Shown: piece after piece, positions 32,207 to 43,721 of the stretch | How the letters are laid out: each line of letters starts with the position of its first letter | Position numbering within the stretch: position 1 is the stretch's first letter | NCBI RefSeq assembly: GCF_020379485.1 | Contig: NC_063437.1 | Location: forward strand, 13,913,726 to 13,977,725 | Source of the DNA: Brassica napus | Lineage: Eukaryota > Streptophyta > Magnoliopsida > Brassicales > Brassicaceae | Direction: 5' to 3' | Length of the DNA: 64,000 nt | Program-made: the position numbers and the translations under genes | The notes under the pieces: generated by a model | What the model saw: the letters and a program-made list of their open reading frames with translations, nothing else | What the model was told of the DNA's origin: nothing | Databases searched by the model: none

Positions 32207-33930
32207 ATGGGAATCCTGTTCACGCGGATGTTCTCTTCAGTGTTTGGCAACAAAGAAGCTCGTATCCTCGTCCTCGGTCTCGACAATGCTGGCAAAACTA
32301 CTATCCTCTGTATATATATCATCCCTCCCCTCTCCATCTATATTGTATTTGGTTGTGATTTAGATTTGTCTATTTAAGTGAATTTGATTTTTTTAATTAC
32401 AGATCGGCTTCAGATGGGGGAAGTTGTCTCCACGATTCCGAGTATGTACTCTCTCACTCATCTCTGGATCTGATTTTTTTTTTTTTGATAATTGTTTAAT
32501 TTTGAGATTGCTGTTATTGGTTTGCAGCTATTGGGTTTAACGTGGAGACTGTGCAGTACAACAATATCAAGTTTCAGGTCTGGGATTTAGGTTCGTTTCC
32601 TAACAAGCAGATGATTGAGTGACACGTCACACACGTGAATCATTGGAATGTTTTGTCTATGGATCAATTAATCGAACTAGTGATCAGAAAATTGTTTGAC
32701 TTTGGACCCTTTAGATTACATATCCTTCATGAGCTGAAGTTTATGTTCCATGATATTTTCTCTTCTGGCTAATCAGGCATTAATAATATAATTCAATGCT
32801 ATTTAGTTTGTTGAATGCTCTGCATAAGTGCATGTATATTAAGCTTTCTGTTCAGTAGATTTTTTACATATAGTTGCTACTTGCTAGATTACGTTTCACA
32901 TTTTTGAATTAAATGAATTGGTTCCGTGGAAGACAATATATATTAACTAAGAGTCTTCTTGTGGCAGGTGGACAAACGAGTATCAGGTAGCTTAATGACA
33001 TCTTTTTATCATTTCTTGGAACAATGGAAATTGCATGAAATCAAAACTTTTAGTTGTTAATGTGTTTTCCAAAATATCTACTTGTTTTTGTGACAGACCA
33101 TACTGGCGATGCTATTTTCCGAATACACAAGCAGTGATCTACGTTGTTGACTCGAGCGATACAGATCGAATCGGGGTGGCAAAGGAGGAGTTTCATGCAA
33201 TTTTGGAGGTAAACTGCTGTTGAGGCTTCCTCTTCCTATACTGTTGAACTATTTTTATGATTATTCAGGAAGAGCAGTCTTATTAGGAAGTGTTATAGAC
33301 GCTTGTAAGTTTTTCCTATAAAATAGCCTGCTAATAGGTTAGTGCTGGAAGTGAATAGAAAGGAACAAATGATCATTTCTCTCCATAGATATCACGATCT
33401 AATCTTAAAATCTTCCATTATGCGTCAAAGCGTCCCCTTTCATCATCTAACTCTGGCTCTTTTCTGAACTTTGATTTACAGGAAGAGGAGTTGAAAGGTG
33501 CGGTGGTTCTCATATTTGCAAACAAGCAGGTTAGTAATGGTAGCTCTTCTGATATTTTTTTGGCTGATTCATCTGAAAGTTGTATTGATTCCTGTGGATG
33601 AAGAAAGAATTTTTTATTTTCATGCTTTGTGAAAACTTGTGGCGATAAGACTTGTTCTGAGATTCCTTAAACCAATTGGGCAGGATCTTCCTGGTGCACT
33701 CGATGATGCCGCTGTGACAGAAGCCTTGGAGTTGCATAAGATAAAGAGTCGCCAGTGGGCAATCTTCAAAACTTGTGCTGTTAAAGGCGAGGGGCTTTTC
33801 GAGGGTTTGGACTGGTAAGCACTACATTTTACATCACATCAATGTTCGTTTTGGTTTTAAAATATTCATCTTTCTTGTCCATCTTTTGATCTTCAGGTTG
33901 AGTAATACATTGAAGTCAGGAAGTGGGTAG
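32207..33930 (+). CDS. ARL1: ARL1 small GTPase (ADP-ribosylation-factor-like), 8 exons, 182 aa
   Basis: Arf-family GTPase of the trans-Golgi that recruits GRIP-domain golgins. Exons: 32207-32309, 32403-32441, 32528-32590, 32968-32986, 33097-33208, 33482-33529, 33684-33814, 33897-33930; total 549 nt, in frame, all GT/AG. Visible motifs are Gly2 for myristoylation ([14 protein letters not shown]), P-loop GLDNAGKT (24-31), switch II WDLGGQTSIRPYWR, NKQD, and C-terminus [10 protein letters not shown]. The protein appears essentially identical to the Arabidopsis protein I remember (At2g24765). Exon 4 is only 19 nt. A near-copy of exon 8 lies at 34520-34553. Confidence 0.95.
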
Positions 33931-34213
33931 GTCTTCTTCATACACTTTCTTGTCATCCCCTCAACATTGTATCTTATCTTCTTTACTTATGTTTAGTAAT
34001 TTGCTTAGTTCTTCATCTTAAAGAGTTAATATCAATGACATGTTCACTTATTACTCCTTTTTTATTTCCTTTTGAGAGAAAAAAAAAACACTCTACACGG
34101 ATTTGTGATTGGAACCCTTAAGAGATATAACATGTTTTACTTTCTTAACATGTTTACTTTATCAAAGAAAATTTTCTGGAGATTTAAAGAATAGCCCCAA
34201 AAGATTAAAAGAT

Positions 34214-34332
34214 GAAGAACCGCTCCTTCCAAGACAAGACAAGCCTATTTAAGTTGGAGATTTTTCTTGGGCTTGTCTTGTAGCCACCGTGAAATCTCAG
34301 TAGTGAGTTGACAATGAAGAACCGCTCCTTCC
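34214..34332. repeat. Short direct repeat pair enclosing a small inverted repeat
   Basis: GAAGAACCGCTCCTTCC occurs near 34214 and 34316. Between them CAAGACAAGCC and GGCTTGTCTTG form a stem. It lies in the ARL1 3' flank, between the two versions of the terminal exon. Confidence 0.5.
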
Positions 34333-34519
34333 TATTATGTGTGGTGATCGAGATACTCACGAAATTGCCGGCGAAAATATTGATTCCCTTTTTTTTCCAA
34401 CTGAAAATATAGTTCCTTTTTATAAGCTTCTTAACAATGGAATGGTGCTAATTTCAAAAAAAAAAACAATGGAATGATGCCTTTTTACTATGAAGAGTCA
34501 TATTGGTAATATTCTCTAG

Positions 34520-34553
34520 GTTGAGTAATGCATTGAAGTCGGGAAGTGCCTAA
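34520..34553 (+). pseudogene. Duplicated terminal exon (exon 8') of ARL1
   Basis: A 34-nt stretch of exactly the length and phase of ARL1 exon 8, preceded by an acceptor-like ATTCTCTAG. It would encode LSNALKSGSA plus stop instead of [10 protein letters not shown], with about five base differences. The following sequence also resembles the start of the normal 3' UTR (TCTTCAT). It is either a relic of a partial 3'-end duplication or an alternative last exon. Confidence 0.6.
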
Positions 34554-35838
34554 AGTCATCTTCATCTACTCAACGGCTTCGCCCATTAAAATGATTTCGC
34601 TCTATTAACCATGACTTATATATACAGCTTAGAGGTTTGTACTAGCGGTCTTCGTCTTCGATGTGTTACCACCCGAGTCCAAACATGATATGATGCATGT
34701 TGTTGACCCCGATTCTCAGAGTAAAATGTCTGCACGTTTATTAAGTGACCATTGTTACCAAACAACATTGTTAATCAAACGATGACTTAACGCTTATAAA
34801 TACGAGTTTAAGAATTTGTAACTTATTGACACGTTAATTCAAAAAATTATACAAGTGTTTGCCTCATCAAGTTTTTCTCCACTTTTCTTTCTTTTTCGAA
34901 TTAAATTTGCCGGTTACAGAACAAACATAATTCAATAGCTTAAGTTTACATTAATATAAACTTGTAAACCGGAGAATGTAAAACGTACTTAAATGTGTTA
35001 ATTGAACACTTCACAAATAATTTGGGAAACTACTTCATATGATTTTTGAAAATTAGGATAGATGTGAAATTGGGTCACTGGTATAAGAACTTTAAAAATG
35101 TTTTAGCAGTTTTTTTATATTGTAAATCATATTGTTTGCAGTCCAGTAGAACGATAAGAAGACGTCTAGATAGCAAAATCCACTATAAACCCAAAAATGA
35201 TTTAATTTAAAACACGAACACCGACAGTTCTTGCCTTAAAGATCTGTGTGGCCTTTACACATGCTTCTGCTCCCAAATTAAATCTCAATGGACCACTTGA
35301 TTTTATCAATCATTTACATATTCTCTCTTATTTTTCACTCATCCAAAAAAGGTTTTAAAATTACCAAATGAATATAATTACACGAAAAAGTTTAATCACT
35401 ATGTTCAAAAACACTTTGAAGTTACTGGTAATGCAGACAAAGATGGTACTACAATGAACTCTTATCTAACAGCTACGCTGTCTAATTATCATTTACGTCG
35501 GCAAACAAAATTTAAGCAAAGAGTAGAATCATCTTCCACACCTCCATTTTCCTTGCGTGAGAGTCCGTGAAAAGAACACGAAACCGATACATGTACTTTC
35601 ACATGATTGGGCCCCACTTCTCCGTAATGTCTAAATTTTCAACTATTCGGCTAAGGTTTGCTGACATTTCATTACTCTATTGGCTACTCTTAGATCTCCA
35701 TGGGCCCACTTGAACCCAGCGCGTACGCCACAAGCGCCACTTTCAGACCATGAAGAGTCAGGAGTCGTAGAAACTGACTCTATTTTATGATTCCTCTTGT
35801 CTTTAATAGAGAGAGAAAGGGAGAAGAAACGTTAATCA
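34554..35838. promoter_or_regulatory. Intergenic region and COL3 promoter
   Basis: No gene seen. Toward COL3 there are two TCP/site II-type motifs, ATTGGGCCCCAC (about 35606) and ATGGGCCCAC (about 35700), and a weak TATA-like TATTTTATG near 35780. The leader 35800-35838 is purine-rich (GAGAGAGAAAGGGAG). These fit a TCP-responsive, light-regulated gene but are motif matches only. Confidence 0.4.
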
Positions 35839-36777
35839 ATGGCGTCGAGACCGTGCGATTCGTGCAGATCCGCGGCCGCGACTCTGTTCTGCCGCGCGGA
35901 CGCAGCGTTTCTCTGCGGCGAATGCGACGGAAAAATCCACACAGCGAACAAACTCGCCTCGCGCCACGAGCGAGTCTTGCTCTGCCAAGTCTGCGAGCAA
36001 TCTCCCGCGCACGTCACGTGCAAAGCCGACGCAGCCGCGCTCTGCGTCACGTGCGACCGTGACATCCACTCCGCTAACCCACTCTCCCGCCGCCACGAGC
36101 GCGTCCCCGTCACGCCTTTCTACGACGCTCCTTCAAATGCTGACGTTAGCATGGAGGCTGCGTCTTGGCTCTTGCACAACCCGAGCGTCAAGGAAGGAGG
36201 TGTAGAGATCCCAAACTTGTTTGCCGATCTTGATTACTCCGGGGTTGATCCGAAGATGGAGGCGTCGGAGAATAGCTCCGGCAACGACGGAGTCGTTCCT
36301 GTTCAGACCAGAGCTCTGTTTCTCAGCGAAGATTACTTCAACTTCGACATCTCAGCTTCCAAAACAACTTTCCCACACGGATTCAGCTGCATTAATCAAA
36401 CTGTAACCTCTCTCTCTCTCACGTGTCAGATCTTGAAAACTTTGGTTGATTTGTGTTTTGTTAAATGTTAGGTTTCGTCAACATCGTTAGATGTACCGTT
36501 GGTGCCCGAAGGTGGAGCTGTGGCGGAGATGTCAAGAACGACGGCAGCACCAGCTCTGCAGCTATCTCCTGCGGAGAGAGAGGCTAGGGTTTTGAGGTAT
36601 AGGGAGAAGAGGAAGAATCGGAAGTTCGAGAAGACTATTAGGTATGCATCACGTAAAGCATACGCCGAGGTGAGGCCGAGGATTAAAGGACGTTTTGCTA
36701 AGCGAACTGATTCAAGAGTTAATGATGGAGGAGAGGTCGGAGTCTACGGCGGGTTCGGAGTGGTCCCGAGTTTCTGA
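35839..36777 (+). CDS. COL3: CONSTANS-LIKE 3 type B-box/CCT transcriptional regulator, 2 exons, 289 aa
   Basis: Nuclear zinc-finger regulator; in Arabidopsis COL3 is a positive regulator of photomorphogenesis that interacts with COP1. Exons 35839-36402 and 36472-36777 (intron 69 bp, GT/AG). B-box 1 is at residues 6-47 (CDSC...[15 protein letters not shown]...[10 protein letters not shown]) and B-box 2 at about 49-90 (CQVC...[13 protein letters not shown]...[10 protein letters not shown]). The CCT domain is at about 225-268 ([20 protein letters not shown]...[21 protein letters not shown]), and the C-terminal VP motif is GFGVVPSF. All B-box Cys/His ligands look intact. Exon 1 is strikingly GC-rich relative to its surroundings. 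Length (289) is close to the ~294 of the Arabidopsis protein. Confidence 0.95.
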
Positions 36778-37667
36778 GTCTTGTTCAGTGTCATGTTGTA
36801 AGGAACATTGATGACGGTAGCTAAAGTAACGGTTATTAGAGAAATATTTAATAGTTAAAATGTTTTTTATCAACGTCGAACAACTGATATGTGTCACTCC
36901 AAAACCATATCAAATCAGCAAATATAAATTATAAATTACTTCCATCATCTCGCAAAATCATAATATGGCAGAAGATTCAACGCCACCAGGTTTCACCTGC
37001 GGTCCATCGTATTTAAGATCTTGGACCATAAAGCTCTTCTCTGTTTGGTCTCTTATAGATCTTCTTTGTGGTAACAAACCCCACCAAACTGTTAATATTC
37101 ATCTCCTACTATCAAACCAGCTGCTGAGTGTCCTCGAGGTACCTGCATGTCACGGTGTATACATCAAATACTCTTTTTTGCTTATCTTTTTTAGTTACAG
37201 ACGGTAAGTCTTTGAACCAATAGAGAAGACAACTAGAGATCCGGGAAGTTCCTAAGGAAACGCAGGGATTGGTACCATTTTCTGTCTGGTAATTGGGGCA
37301 AGTGACCTATATATGCTACGGTATGTTTCATTACTGCAATCAGTGATCTTGCCTTTCTCCTGACCTGACCCGACCTTACTGAAAGTTTGTTAGTCATTTT
37401 CTTGAATTTGCTCACTTTGCCAATTAACACTAATTGTTGAAATGCACTTGGGTGTATTGCCTTAAACATCACTGGATATTGTGCAAGGTTAACAGAAGTA
37501 GAAGACTTGGCCTCATGGTCTTAGTTGAATCAATTTATCAACGTAAGAAAACATCTGTCTCAAAAGTTTCTCAATTATTTTATTAATAATTTTAAAAAAT
37601 AATAATTATTGCATTTTACTTATTAAAAACCAATTGATGGTCTCACTCTTCACAGCCTTAAACCCAC
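36778..37667. other. Intergenic region between COL3 and the coiled-coil gene
   Basis: The probable COL3 3' UTR comes first. No domain-bearing frame was found on either strand; the 79-80-codon frames at 36965-37207 (+) and 37233-37472 (-) have no recognisable features. Confidence 0.4.
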
Positions 37668-38180
37668 TCAGGGCCCTTTGTATATTGGATTCGGTTTTCT
37701 CACTCGCTTGGAACGCCGGTTTGGCACTTGTGCAATTGCAGATGCATCAGCTGGATCCTTGAGGGCTTCCTCCAATTTCAAGCAAGACATAGCCTGTTCC
37801 AAGGGCTTTTCATCAGCTTCTGCAATCTTCTTTACTCCATCACCTGATAAATCTCTCAATTCCTGCAATCATAAGAAGAAAGATATAGATTAATGAAACA
37901 CACATAATAAAAACATATATTAGCTCTCGAGAACATGAAATTTATGTACCCTATCCAATTCTTCTTGTGCTCGTTGTATTGTATCCTCGAACTCCTTCAG
38001 TTTTTCATTCATCTCCTTTGTTACTTTCTTCAGAACTTCATCCATTTCCTTGGTTATTTTCTTCAGCTCTTCCTTCTTCTCTTTCAGTACTTTCTTAACC
38101 TCTTCTTTCTTCTCTTTCAAAACTTCTTCCATCTCTTCAATCATTTCCTTCGATATCTTCTTTTGCTCTTTATCCATCAT
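37668..38180 (-). CDS. Small coiled-coil protein, 2 exons, 141 aa, function unknown
   Basis: My model: exon 1 38180-37950, exon 2 37862-37668, intron 87 bp with GT/AG; 426 nt, in frame. The start is the ATG pair at 38180; the longer frame to 38237 has no ATG. A TATA motif on this strand (TATATAAAG, about 38240-38250) lies about 65 bp upstream. Residues 8-80 are almost pure Lys/Glu/Met/Leu/Val with repeating blocks (EVLKEKKEEVKKVLKEKKEE, KKITKEMDEVLKKVTKEMNE), a long coiled coil. The C-terminus is basic (PNRRSKRVRKPNPIYKGP) and could be a nuclear-localisation or nucleic-acid-binding tail. I do not recognise the family. A decayed copy lies just upstream. Confidence 0.6.
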
Positions 38181-38554
38181 GAATATATCTATTTTTCTTT
38201 GGTTGCTTTTCTCTTCCGACTTCAATGTGGTTTCCAAGCTTTATATACAAGTCTTTTTCGTTGTTGTACTCTGCATGCACAAACGTAATTAAAAGGTAGT
38301 CGTGTCGCTTTGAATTTATAGATATCTTAATGATTAGTTTTGTTTTTCCAGGTTCTTGGAACTCTCCATGTGCGAATAAAATGTTCTATTGCACCACACA
38401 AGCTTAATGAAAAGCAATCCGAGTGGTGAACAGTTGTACTATCGTTTTTCATATTAAGATTTCGTGATAATTAGTTTCTTTTCCAATAAGAAGATGAAAT
38501 GTGGTCAAACGTTTCTTCTGTTTTAAATGTGAGAGCCTATCAAAGTCTCCAAAT

Positions 38555-39110
38555 CATTAATTCACTCAGACGCTTTGTATCTTGGATTCAGTTTTGGTAC
38601 TCGCCAACTTTCCTCATCTTCTTTACTCCACTTGATAAATATCTCAATCCGTGAACAGATAATAAGAGATAAATTTTGAAATCCACATAAAAGGCAGCAT
38701 AGTGACATTTGCAGATATGCCAAAAGTTAATTTGATGATCAATTGACAAGGAAAGTTATACTGAAATCCGAATGAAGTTGTTCATCATGTTACAATCTAT
38801 TAGTATCATTTCATTAAAAGTTGGATGAACTTTAATAAAGTAATGAAGAAGATGAATGAAAAGCTGGAGAGAATATAAATCCTAAAAGCACAGAAGAGTA
38901 TAAATTCCATGTTCTATAGAGCTAATATGTTTTTTTTTCTTTTCTGTGGCTCACATATTTATGTCCTCATCTATGCATGGATTGAGAAAGTTATCAGGTA
39001 GAGTAAAGAGGATAGGAGAAGGAATATGATTAGTTATGCTTACTCTTTAGCTTCGCAAGCTCTTCTTTAGTTTTGCTTTCCAATTTTTCATGCAGAGGTT
39101 GCATTGACGT
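38555..39110 (-). pseudogene. Decayed partial copy of the coiled-coil gene
   Basis: 38560-38650 (read on this strand) repeats, with many changes, the exon 2 region of the 37668 gene. The plus-strand motifs CTTTGTAT.TTGGATTC.GTTTT and TTTACTCCA...GATAAAT.TCTCAAT are shared. Further upstream, 39040-39105 decodes to Lys/Glu-rich helix-like peptides (EKLESKTKEELAKLKSK), consistent with the coiled-coil exon. No continuous frame joins the parts. Confidence 0.4.
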
Positions 39111-39441
39111 ATATAAATTTTTTTATTGCACCATTTGTTCAAACTTGTGTTATAGAATTGAGTTGGCCACTAATTATTCTCCATAACAAAAGGTTATCTA
39201 GTGGACTAATACTATACAGACCGGCTACGGTGGGTTTTATGGACTAGTCTCACTCAATTACGGTTTCTGACCAATCCAGCCAGGTCCTAACGAAAAAGGG
39301 AATGTTTAACAATAAACAGAGTGCAATTAATATCCAAGGAACCAAAATTGAAAATTCACTTAAAAAATTCAAGGAGAAGAAAAAAAGGAAACATTTTATG
39401 TCTAGACACTAAAAAGAAAAGAGAAGTGAGAAGCGTTGCAT

Positions 39442-42420
39442 TCATTCTTGGACAATTTCTTCAGTGACATCGATAACATCCTCAAACTCAACTTCTTTAA
39501 CTTCTTTGGCTTCCTCATCATCTTCTTCCTCATCACTTATCTCACCATCCCTAAGGTTTTGCCTCTCTAGTTTCTCCTCTTCGTGCAGCGACTTCCACTG
39601 CATCACCCACTTCTCCCATTCCTCCTTCAACGCCTTCCTCTTCTCCCTGTCTTGTTCACTCAACAGCAGCGACACGTCCTGATCCTCTGCCTCGTACTTC
39701 TTGCTGTACTTCTTCAGGTTTTTTGCTATCTCTTCTTCCTTCTCTGGAGACAAGAATGATGCCGGTCTTGGCCGCCATGCTAGCTGGAAGAAATGATCCT
39801 TCAGTACACGGTAAAGCAATTTTCCATTGAATGACCAGACCGTGAACCCATTCTCCATCTCATGGACTGATGTCACTGCGGTTGCAACGTACCTATGAAA
39901 AAAAAAAAAAAGAGAAAACCAATGTAAAACAAAACATGGAAACAAAGAGAAACAACCAATGGACTGTAACTAGTACCTTCCAGTTGGGTCCCATTCGATG
40001 TCTGTGGCCATGAAGTGTTCAGTTGTGGCCATAGTCTCCATCTCATCCACATTGAAAAATTCAAGCTGCCCATTGAAATTCTTTAACCCAGCAAGAATGA
40101 TGTACTTCCCTGAGGGAGACCAGAAGAGTGCATTGGCTTGTTTGGCCTTCAAAGTACCGAGCTTTGTAACCCTCCCACCGTGCTGTGCGGTCTTCATCGT
40201 GTAGAAACTGACGTCTGGTCTCGGTTGGTCACCGTGTATCACAGCAAACCTGTGACCCTTAGGCTCCCACGCGAAGGCGATGATCTTGTCGTTCTTGTTG
40301 TCCAGCTCAAGGACTTCGATGGGAATATCCCTCTCTTTGATGCGGAAAAGCTCGAACCCAGAGTATGTGCTCTTCTTTGTCTTTGTGTATCGATCAACCT
40401 TGACGGCGAGATACTCTCCGCTGCTCTGCCAGTACATCTTGCAGTCGCTCACGCTGAAGAGATTCTTCTGCCTCAGCTCCACCTTGCTAGGGATTTGGAC
40501 AAGAGCGACCTGAAGACAATGATATGTAAGTAAATTGCTGTTTTAGGGCTTTTTACTTGCATACGAAGTAATAGAAGCATACCTTGGCAGGCTGGTTCCC
40601 ACCGCCTTGTTCAGGAACGAACAGTGAGAGGATGGAGTCAGTTGGAGACCAACAGATGTCCACCACATTATCAACCTTCATGGACTTCTTGTCTATTAGG
40701 CCGAATGTCTCAGTCTCATAGACAGAGATAGTGTTTTTGCTGAGCTTGGCAAAGTATTTATCCTCTTTTCCACCACCCCATCTGCAGAACAAGTTAACAA
40801 GATATCAACATATGTGGAAAGATACATTTTGATTGTATACTTTTAGGAAATTACCTGAAAACAGGCCAAGAGGCACCAGCAACACCACCAGGTCCTCCAA
40901 TTGAAAACTCATCAGCACTACCCTTGAAGTCTCTCATCATCCTCCCGGTTCTCACATCAAACACCTTTATCTCTACTTTCTGAAAGTTAGAAAATAAATC
41001 AGAATCTCTAGCTTATATATAAAAATACAAATAAAAATAGGAAGGCTGCACTCACACTTGCATCTCGCGGGTTACTTGGTTCCTGGCTGTGGTAAGTTAC
41101 GAGGTATTTCTCACCTGGCGAGAAATCAACTAGTTTTACCTTCAATTGGAATCAACAACAAAAGAGTCAAACTTCAGGAAAAACAAAAGCACAACGTGAC
41201 AGTAAAGAGGAAAGGCAACGAACCATGTTATGCTGATAGCGCATGAGACGAGTGAAGGTATCAGCACCACCCCAAACAGCTGCACCTTGCTTGTGAAGTG
41301 TCACAAGGTACGTACCTAGAGGAGACCACTGCACATAGCTCTCTGTCCAATACTGCATACGAAGAGAACATCATATGTTTAAGATGATGGTAGCATTACA
41401 TATAGCACTGAATTAAACAGTCAAGTAACTTACAGGACGCTTATGAACAGGTTCAGTATTCTTCTGCCTAGGATCATTCCATAAAACTTCAGTATCAGGG
41501 CCAGAACGAATGACAAGCTGATCCCTCGCTTTTTCATCAGTAAGCCACTTTTGCAAGTTTTCCTGAAAACGTAACGAAAACAAAACACCTCAAAAAGGCT
41601 GCAGCGAATACACAAATCAACAAGAGAACATCCAAAACAAAGAACTAGCTGCACAGAACAGATACAAGCCAAGTTTCACAGTAGAAACACTGCTAGTAAT
41701 TAATGAAAACTAGACATACCCCAGGGACATACGGCTTGGTCTGAGGAGCCTCCCACTCCTCCTTCACATTCATCAACCTGTCAAAATCATCGAACATGTT
41801 CACAGCAAAGATGTGAGACTTGTCCAACTTGTAGCCATGAGTCTTCTCCTTAGCGTTTTGAGCTTCCTGCAAACCAACCCATATATCAACAACATACATG
41901 TGACGTAAGCTAACATAAAAGGTTAGATAAGTAACCTGAGGGGTATTAAACTCAATAAAACAGTATCCCAGCGTCACACCGGTGTCCGGATCAACAGGCA
42001 TCCAGAGTCCATTCTCCTTGATAACACCCAACTGGTTGTAAATCTTCTTCAGGACATTTTCAAGTTTCTCAAACTTTGCCTTCGGGACAACAGGGAGGTT
42101 ATCAACCACGATGATATTACCGAACCCAGTGTCGAACTCTAGCTGGTCGTCGTGGTAAACACCTTCATCATCACTACACAACCACCACACAAAAAAAAAA
42201 CAAGACAAATAATGAATCAGTTCCTGTCGTTCAGATATGAATAAGCATAAATAAGATTCGGACCATTAAAACCATTTCATTACAAGAGATCTAATAGAAA
42301 AAAGTCTCACCTTTGGATCCCAAAGTCTTCTCCAGGAGGGAGATGGATGGAATCGAGATTAACCTGAGACCAATCTATACCTAACTGAGCCGCACGGGAA
42401 TCAATGTCAATGTTCGCCAT
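39442..42420 (-). CDS. TIF3B1: Translation initiation factor eIF3 subunit b, 10 exons, 714 aa
   Basis: Scaffold subunit of the eIF3 complex on the 40S ribosome. Exons on this strand: 42420-42311, 42173-41936, 41866-41720, 41562-41434, 41352-41224, 41139-41056, 40979-40855, 40781-40583, 40509-39977, 39892-39442; 2,145 nt in frame with GT/AG introns. RRM is at about residues 58-140 (GNIIVVDNLPVV...VTLGYCFIEFNTPQ). The eIF3b beta-propeller follows (YVQWSPLGTYLVTLH; DICWSPTDSILSLFVPEQGG; AFAWEPKGHRFAVIHGD; ALFWSPSGKYIILAG; TDIEWDPTGRYVATAV). A charged C-terminus (EISDEEEDDEEAKEV) ends in EEIVQE. Arabidopsis has two copies, so symbol choice between TIF3B1 and TIF3B2 is uncertain. No defects seen. 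Confidence 0.95.
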
Positions 42421-42767
42421 GATTTTCAGAAGCTTAGATTCTCTCTATAGGTATCGAGAGAGAAGCGCTTCAAGAGAAGGAGAATAGTGCCTTAGGGTTT
42501 TTAGTTTTTTTTTTCTTTTTCTTTTTCCTTATGCGGTTTCTGATAAGAATATCTTTTTGGTGGATCAGAAAAGTAATGATGTATTATATCTTAAGCCCAC
42601 TATTATAACGGTCCGTTTATATAAGTATTTTTTTCAAAACTAAATCTAATAAAATATAGTCCCAAAAATCGGTAAGACACCGCCTAAACGGTAAATCGCT
42701 TCTAACGCTATGTTTTGCCCAAATTTACGGGCTTAGTAATTTTACAAAAAAAATGTAAATAGATATC
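42421..42767 (-). promoter_or_regulatory. eIF3b promoter with telo-box and site II motif
   Basis: On the minus strand AAAAACCCTAAGG (42490-42502) is a telo-box (AAACCCTAA) located in or just upstream of the leader, and GTGGGCTTAA (42591-42600) contains a site II-type TGGGCT. The pair is typical of promoters of ribosomal and translation-factor genes in Arabidopsis. Confidence 0.55.
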
Positions 42768-43721
42768 TATATATATATAAATATCTTCGCTTCTCTCCTG
42801 TGATGTCACGTCATCAAGTCGTGCGTTATGGAAGTGACACGTGTTCCATTTTATATTTGGGGCTAAAATAAATGAATGCAGTCAGGGGTAATTGAACCCA
42901 GCACCTCTAGCACTGGTAATTTCTCTTAAAACTACTAGGCTAAAGTCACTTTTTATAAATATGTGGCTGCGAAAATACTTATTATCGTGTCGGCTGGAAG
43001 TCCATGCTTCTTCTGCTTGTGGCCAGGACCGACACTGAACTGACGTCAAGATGAATATCGTGAAGTTAAAAACTTTGCTCCAAATAGTTTTGCAATGTTT
43101 CCAACATTTATAACTTGATGCATATAATATATATCAAAATACATTTGTTGTACACACTTTTATTAGTTTTGCTTTTAAAAGAAGGTATTTACAGTTATAA
43201 ATGTTTTGTGCCAGTGAAGTAATGGTTGAAAAACCTCTATACATATGTCATTTTAAAATAACACTCAACTTCTATATATAGTCAATACATATGTCCATGT
43301 TATATTCTAGACTAAATATTTTATCTTTTAAAAATATAGAAAACAGTTTTTTTAGTCTACAAGCAAATGTTGTAGAGCAAACATGCATTATACAAAATAA
43401 TATATATTTAAAATCCATACGCAAAAACATAAAAAATTGTTATAGGCCTTTTTCTGACACATGCACACTCCACTATGAATAAGAATAAAAAAAAAACAGT
43501 ATTGTCATCAAACTTTATCATAAATCCACATTTGTACATCTATAATTATGAGTTGAACAATTAGTTAATTTGATACAATACCAAAACAAGAATGATCGAA
43601 AAACAACTATACCACCGCCTACTAATAACCAAATTCTTGAATCTTAAAACAAATTTTAACTCGAGCATTTAGTGAATATCAAATTAACTAATATCCCGCC
43701 CGTAGGGCGGACCGACCCTAG
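42768..43721 (+). mobile_element. Probable Helitron (3' end clear, 5' end tentative)
   Basis: The 3' end has the hairpin CCGCCCGTAGGGCGG followed by ACCGACCCTAG (CTAG 43718-43721) and then T, as in Arabidopsis AtREP-type Helitrons. A TCTATATATATATAAA start at about 42768 is a plausible 5' end. The interior contains a tRNA-like segment (about 42888-42955). No Rep/helicase. Confidence 0.5.
42885..42955 (-). repeat. tRNA-like (SINE-like) segment, not a functional tRNA
   Basis: Read on the minus strand it has an A-box-like TTTAGCCTAGTAGTTTTA and a B-box-like GGTTCAATTACCCC at roughly tRNA spacing. No complete cloverleaf is formed. A related segment is at 51085-51180. Confidence 0.4.

Noticed and set aside
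35832..36113. Minus-strand frames antisense to COL3 exon 1
   Set aside because: Shadow frames produced by the GC-rich B-box coding sequence.
36965..37207. 80-codon frame downstream of COL3
   Set aside because: No recognisable domain, splice sites or promoter; probably chance.
37935..38288. Plus-strand Phe/Leu-rich 117-codon frame
   Set aside because: Antisense of the Lys/Glu-rich coiled-coil exon; the hydrophobic composition is the complement of AAG/GAA codons.
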